Below are positions 6,946 to 10,635 of a DNA stretch of 10,635 nt, piece after piece (positions within the stretch are counted from its first letter, which is position 1; each line of letters starts with the position of its first letter). A program made the position numbers and the translations under genes. Origin of the DNA: Skeletonema tropicum (lineage: Eukaryota; Bacillariophyta; Thalassiosirophyceae; Thalassiosirales; Thalassiosiraceae); the NCBI GenBank assembly GCA_037178625.1, contig JAWZXG010000124.1, positions 1 through 10,635 of the forward strand, in the 5' to 3' direction. The notes below the pieces were generated by a model. That model ran no database searches. It was not told the origin of the DNA and saw only the letters and a program-made list of their open reading frames with translations.

Positions 6946-7792
6946 CTACTTGTCAGCCTCTTCAATTTCATTTGCTCGGTAGACATGCACGAGAGGATCG
7001 CAAAAAAACTCTCGTTGATCAAGATTAGCACGCTTCCTGAGTGACATCTCTTTGAAGAGCTGGCGTTTTGTTTTTCTTGTCTTGTTCGAATGCGTGAGCC
7101 GTCAAGATTGCTTCTTTAGGCACGATATACTCATGAAGTATCGGATCATAAAGTGCTTCACGATGATGCAAAGATCCACGTTTTGTATGCTTCAAGAGAA
7201 CCTCAGGAGATTCAAGATTGTGCCTACGCTCAGCCATCTCTTTGAACAGCTCTCGCTTCTTCTTGATGTCTTGTTCAAAAGCTGTCAGAGTGGCTAAAGC
7301 CTCAGGAGGCATAACATACTCCTGAAGGATGGGATCGTAGGCTCCTTCAAGATGGCTCGCAACGAGAGAGTCCTTTTTGTGGCGCTTCAAAAGAAGTCCC
7401 TCTTGTAATGCAACTTTGGTTGCCAAATCAGGGTGTTTGCCTTGATGATATTGCTCTACTCCTGTCAAGAGAGGGTCGCCAGAGAAAGAACGGTCACCAA
7501 AGCTTGTGAGATCACTAACCATATGTGGATCCTTCTCAGTCTCTTCAAGTCTACAAGCCTCTTCGAACAAGGGATCAGCAAGTCCTTTCAGTTGCTTTGT
7601 GGGTTGCCAATCATGTTCATCATGGTGGTACTTCTGGACTTCACTCATGAGCGGATCGCCAGAGAAAGTACGTTCACTGCAGCCTTTAGGAGCATCCATT
7701 TCCTTTAGATCCTTGAGAGTCTCTTCAAGGCCACAAACTACCTCTTCCAGCAGGGGATCGGCCAGTCCTATCAAATGCTTCTTGATTGCCAT
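6946..7792 (-). CDS. Internally repeated protein with seven DP-hydrophobic boxes
   Basis: I do not recognise this family. The protein has boxes of the form D-P-hydrophobic-hydrophobic at about residues 12, 46, 73, 106, 153, 216 and 265 (GLADPLLEE, SGDPLMSE, GLADPLFEE, SGDPLLTG, YDPILQEY, YDPILHEY, CDPLVHVY). They form two repeat types: residues 9-61 and 70-122 align, and 133-194 and 198-258 align, with a common period of 60-63 residues. It is highly charged and probably helical, with no signal peptide or membrane segment. The open frame stops at 7025, but an extra base in the T run 7066-7069 hides the true end: the next frame continues the repeat (RQLFKEMSLRKRANLDQ, like RELFKEMAERRHNLE) to TAG 6946-6948, giving about 281 residues. 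I prefer the ATG at 7792 (GATAATATGGC) because the 41 codons upstream, up to an ATG at 7915, are CAA/AAC-rich like a leader. Confidence 0.85.
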
Positions 7793-8296
7793 ATTATCGT
7801 TTATGTTTGTTATGATGTGCTTATTTGTTGCTTTTGTTGATGTTGCTGTTGTTGTTATTACTGTTGTCACTGCGTTTAATGACATTATTTGGTAGAGATT
7901 TGAGGATGACATCAAATCAAACGAGCTCGGTTTCTATTCTCTCTGGTACCTTGGGTTCTTGATGTCAAGTCTTCCAGATGAGAACCCTAAAAATATTCCC
8001 GTGGAGAGGATGTTCTTCTCCCAGACTTCTCCCACCTTCAGCACATCTTCCCTGCGGGTTTCTTTCGTAAATCTTTTTTTGTTGGATCATTCAATACTTA
8101 CATGAGCATAGAACAATGTAGTAGTTGGACAGAGGACAAAGCTAAAACTAGATCGATAATAAAAAACTAATTGAAACGTAACTGTGTGTGCTCTACTTTT
8201 ATAAGATATATTTACAAACCGTAATTTGCGCGATGTTTGAGGACCATATTAAGGGTCGTCATAGCCTGCAATTAATTTTGATTTTCGACAAATAAT
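7793..8296. other. Spacer: leader of the DP-repeat gene and 3' region of PGK
   Basis: On the minus strand 7793-7880 is rich in ACA/AAC triplets, which fits a 5' untranslated leader or a low-complexity N-terminus of the DP-repeat protein. The rest, up to the PGK stop, shows no gene. It must contain the promoter of the DP-repeat gene and the PGK 3' end. Confidence 0.5.
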
Positions 8297-9620
8297 TTAT
8301 TTCTCGGCAAGGGCGGCAACACCGGGAAGAACCTTACCCTCGAGAAGCTCAAGAGAAGCTCCACCTCCGGTAGAGATGTGGCTCATGTCTCCGGCACGTC
8401 CAGAAAGCTCAGTGGCGGCAACAGAGTCTCCTCCTCCAATGATGGTGGTAGCTCCGTTCTCCTTGGTCAAGTCAGCAAGGATGTCAACAATTTCCGAAAG
8501 TTCCCTTGGCGAAAGCCTCCATCTCGAATACTCCCATAGGTCCATTCATGATAAGAGTCTTGCAGTCAGACAAGAACTCCTTCTGCTCAGCAGTGGAGGC
8601 AGGTCCGTTGTCAAGTCCCATCCATCCATCGGGGATGGCATCAGCAGCGACAATTTGGGTGTTGGCATCGGCATCGAAGGCATCAGCAACAACGATGTCA
8701 CAGGGAAGAAGGATTTTCTTTTCAAGCTTTTCGGCCTTCTCCATAACTTCCTTGGCAGTTTCAACGAAGTCATCCTCGACAAGGGAGGTTCCAACATTAA
8801 GACCCTTGGCCTTCAAGAAGGTGAAAACCATACCTCCTCCAATGATGATCTTGTCGCACTTGTCAAGAAGAGCATCGAGGACAGTAATCTTGGAAGAGAC
8901 CTTGGATCCACCAACAATGGCGGCCATGGGCTTCTCTCCGTTGGCGATGGCACCATCAAGGTACTCAAGCTCCTTGGCCAAAAGGAATCCAGACACAGAG
9001 GGCTGGAGGAAACTTGGTAACACCCTCAGTGGAGGCATGGGCACGGTGAGCGGTACCGAAAGCATCGTTTCACGAACATGTCGAAGGGAGCGGCAAGCTT
9101 CTCAACGAATTCGGGTTCGTTCTTGGTCTCCTCCTTGTAGAAACGAGTGTTCTCAAGCATGATGACATCTCCCTCCTTGGCGTCAGCAACAATCTTAGCA
9201 ACATCATCACCGATGCAGTCGGGGGCAAGGGTGACCTCCTGTCCGAGGAGCTCTCCCATGCGTTCGGCACAGGGTCCGAGGGAGAACTTGTCCTCAGGAC
9301 CATCCTTAGGGCGGCCCAAGTGAGAGCACACGGTGACAATAGCACCCTTGCTCTTCAAATATTCAATGGTAGGATGGAGGAGCGGATACGGGTGTCATCG
9401 GTGATCTTCTTTCCATCAAGGGGAAACGTTGACATCACAACGGACGAGGACCTTCTTTCCTTGAGCTCGTCGTCAGCAAGATCTTCAATAGATTTCTTAG
9501 CATCAAGAACGATGGGGGAGGCGTTGAAGTGCGGGTGGTGAGGGCAGCGGGGGTGGAGGGGGCGAAGGCCGCGGCGGCGGGGATGGCAGCAAGGGCGAGG
9601 AAGGCGTTAACGAGCTTCAT
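8297..9620 (-). CDS. PGK: Phosphoglycerate kinase, plastid-targeted, with homopolymer frameshifts
   Basis: The enzyme transfers phosphate between ATP and 3-phosphoglycerate, giving 1,3-bisphosphoglycerate in the Calvin cycle. The reading path runs from ATG 9618-9620 to TAA 8297-8299, about 440 residues, the normal ~395 plus a presequence. Residues 1-18 ([18 protein letters not shown]) form a signal peptide followed by FAPSTP, the A-F-A-P plastid import motif of diatoms and relatives. Family motifs follow in order: DVNV near the start, [119 protein letters not shown] and [20 protein letters not shown]. Seven one-base shifts interrupt it: near 9529, 9459 (missing C), 9424-9426 (extra), 9372 (missing G), 9068-9070 (extra), 9010-9012 (extra) and 8494-8495 (extra). 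No family motif is lost, so sequencing error is more likely than a pseudogene. Confidence 0.96.
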
Positions 9621-9667
9621 GGTGAGAGATGGAGTTACGGATGTAATGATAATAAAATTATGCCACA

Positions 9668-9934
9668 ATGGATAAGATCTTCATACCTTTGCCTTCATTT
9701 TTCCACCACAAGATAATTGTTCCTTTGACATGCGTGGCGGGAGGGGCGGGATGTAACGGCGTGCGGATGACTGACGTTTTGGATACGCAAGCAGACGATC
9801 TCGATATTCCTAGTACGTGTTCTCAGTTTTGCCTATTGGAACTTGCGCCGACATCATCATCGGTGACGGTGAAAGATCCGATGTCCAATGATATCCTCTG
9901 TGCTGGCTACCTCTCTAGAGAGTTTCAAACATGA
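9668..9934 (+). CDS. ORF of 88 aa divergent from PGK, doubtful
   Basis: An ATG 47 bp from the PGK start, on the other strand, opens 88 codons (MDKIFIPLPSFFHHKIIVPL...) with a moderately protein-like second half (VLDTQADDLDIPSTCSQFCL). There is no recognised domain. The location, within the presumed PGK promoter, makes a chance ORF more likely. Confidence 0.18.
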   Translation: MDKIFIPLPSFFHHKIIVPLTCVAGGAGCNGVRMTDVLDTQADDLDIPSTCSQFCLLELAPTSSSVTVKDPMSNDILCAGYLSREFQT

Positions 9935-9950
9935 GTAGGACATGAGTAGG
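9929..9950 (+). repeat. Tandem duplication of an 11-mer
   Basis: ACATGAGTAGG is present twice, head to tail, in the spacer. Confidence 0.8.
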
Positions 9951-10216
9951 AGATTCTTGAGAGAGTATGGCTGTGCTCTGTGAGCGTGAGATGCTCTGGC
10001 AACGGGTTGATATGGTATGGGTTGATATTATTGTCATACTCACAGCAGCCCTAACAATTAACACAAGATGGGCGTTGTTTCTACTCATCGAACGCATGAA
10101 CCAAAAACACACTTGTGTAAATACTCGACAACCAAATGATCAGATAATCACTCTAACACACGCAGCGCAATCAAAAGGGAAGCTCATATTAATATTTACG
10201 CAACAAAGAAACCAAG

Positions 10217-10635
10217 CTAAAGATGCAATCGATTTGAGTCGTAGCCTGACTCTTCATACTTATTCATGATCACTTCCAAAGAGTTCATAATCACGTTCTT
10301 CAGTGCGGCATAGATAGCTTCCTCCATGGCAACCTGATGATGAACACCTACCAACACAAGTCACTAATCCACGCACAATTTTTATACATTCCTTATTTGC
10401 ATTCATCTTGCGCAAACTTCGAGCAACTTGAGCTGTAAATGAATGCTTCTGCAATAAATTTGATCGATTAGCTTCCACACATGCCTCGAGAATGAGATTG
10501 ACAACCGAACGGCGCTCTCTGTCTGATTGACTATTCATTCCACTTGCATGGTGTCTGTCGGTGGGGGAATAAAGGTCGCCTTGCTGAGCTATGAACATTA
10601 GAGGGGCATTTTTTGTAAGAGCGCCCTGATTGGAA
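10217..10635 (-). CDS. Unrecognised helical protein, 3' part, one frameshift
   Basis: I do not recognise the family. The frame is open from the right edge without a stop (ALTKNAPLMFIAQQGDLYSP is continuous across the ATG at 10598), so the gene probably begins outside the window; a start at 10598 is the alternative. A Ser/Asp/Arg-rich stretch (10520-10550) is followed by predicted helices (VVNLILEACVEANRSNLLQK; VARSLRKMNANKECIKIVRG). The open frame ends at 10260, but one extra base near the A pair 10359-10360 shifts it. The neighbouring frame continues the helical pattern (VHHQVAMEEAIYAALKNVIM, NSLEVIMNKYEESGYDSNRL) to TAG 10217-10219. There is no signal peptide or catalytic motif in the visible part. 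Downstream neighbour on the same strand is PGK, ~600 bp away, with no sign of a shared role. Confidence 0.65.

Larger units (their letters stand above)
9621..10216. other. Spacer upstream of PGK; no secure gene
   Basis: The region should contain the PGK promoter and the 3' untranslated region of the right-edge gene. Just upstream of the PGK ATG the minus strand is AT-rich (TAATTTTATTATCATT). A TGACGT (9772-9777), a CRE-like core, lies ~150 bp upstream of the PGK start. Two plus-strand ORFs are open here (9668-9934 and 9967-10269); the second overlaps the right-edge gene antisense and is not called. Confidence 0.45.

Noticed and set aside
7052..7895. Plus-strand ORFs opposite the DP-repeat gene
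   Set aside because: The internal repeats are coherent only in the minus-strand protein.
8376..9162. Long plus-strand ORFs of 214 and 218 codons
   Set aside because: They are antisense to PGK, which is certain; open antisense frames are expected from its codon bias.
8297..9620. PGK as a true pseudogene
   Set aside because: Seven frameshifts are present, but they fall in or next to mononucleotide runs, the conserved motifs are intact, and other genes in the window show the same error type.
9967..10269. Plus-strand ORF of 100 codons
   Set aside because: It overlaps the end of the right-edge gene antisense and its composition is irregular.

Overview
The window looks like nuclear DNA of a microalga with a secondary red-type plastid, most likely a diatom (genus not determined). 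The best evidence is a phosphoglycerate kinase gene whose product starts with a signal peptide ending in an A-F-A-P motif, the hallmark of plastid import in diatoms and relatives. A GT-AG intron, an ankyrin-repeat gene, a GPI-anchor-like surface protein and DNA transposon remains also point to a eukaryote. No rRNA, tRNA or CRISPR was seen.

Layout: (1) 1-456, 3' end of an ankyrin-repeat gene (+). (2) 457-933, spacer with one arm of a diverged dispersed repeat. (3) 934-3345, a 2.4 kb element with ~180 bp terminal inverted repeats around two tail-to-tail genes, A (+, 1131-1956) and B (-, 1986-3235), which I do not recognise. (4) 3346-4480, a repeat-rich spacer with three copies of a 14-mer, a degenerate tandem array, outer inverted-repeat arms and, inserted in it, a 384 bp hAT-type MITE (4008-4391) with a perfect 8 bp target-site duplication. 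(5) 4481-5560, mostly non-coding, with weak ORFs and the second arm of the dispersed repeat. (6) 5990-6726, a secreted Cys-rich protein with one intron and a probable GPI-anchor signal (+). (7) 6946-7792 (or 7915), a protein built from DP-motif repeats with a ~61-63 residue period (-). (8) 8297-9620, plastid phosphoglycerate kinase (-). (9) 9621-10216, spacer. (10) 10217-10635, 3' part of an unrecognised helical protein gene (-) running off the right edge.

Nearly every recognisable gene is broken by single-base frameshifts: about seven in PGK, five in the ankyrin gene, three in the Cys-rich gene, one each in the DP-repeat and right-edge genes. Almost all can be explained by one base gained or lost in a short mononucleotide run, while the encoded amino acids stay family-like. 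The simplest reading is uncorrected homopolymer error in a long-read assembly, not gene death. Gene ends given here therefore follow the restored reading path, not the longest open frame.

The genes do not form an operon or a visible pathway. PGK belongs to plastid carbon metabolism; the other host genes look unrelated to it. The left half is a landing zone for mobile DNA, the right half ordinary closely packed genes.
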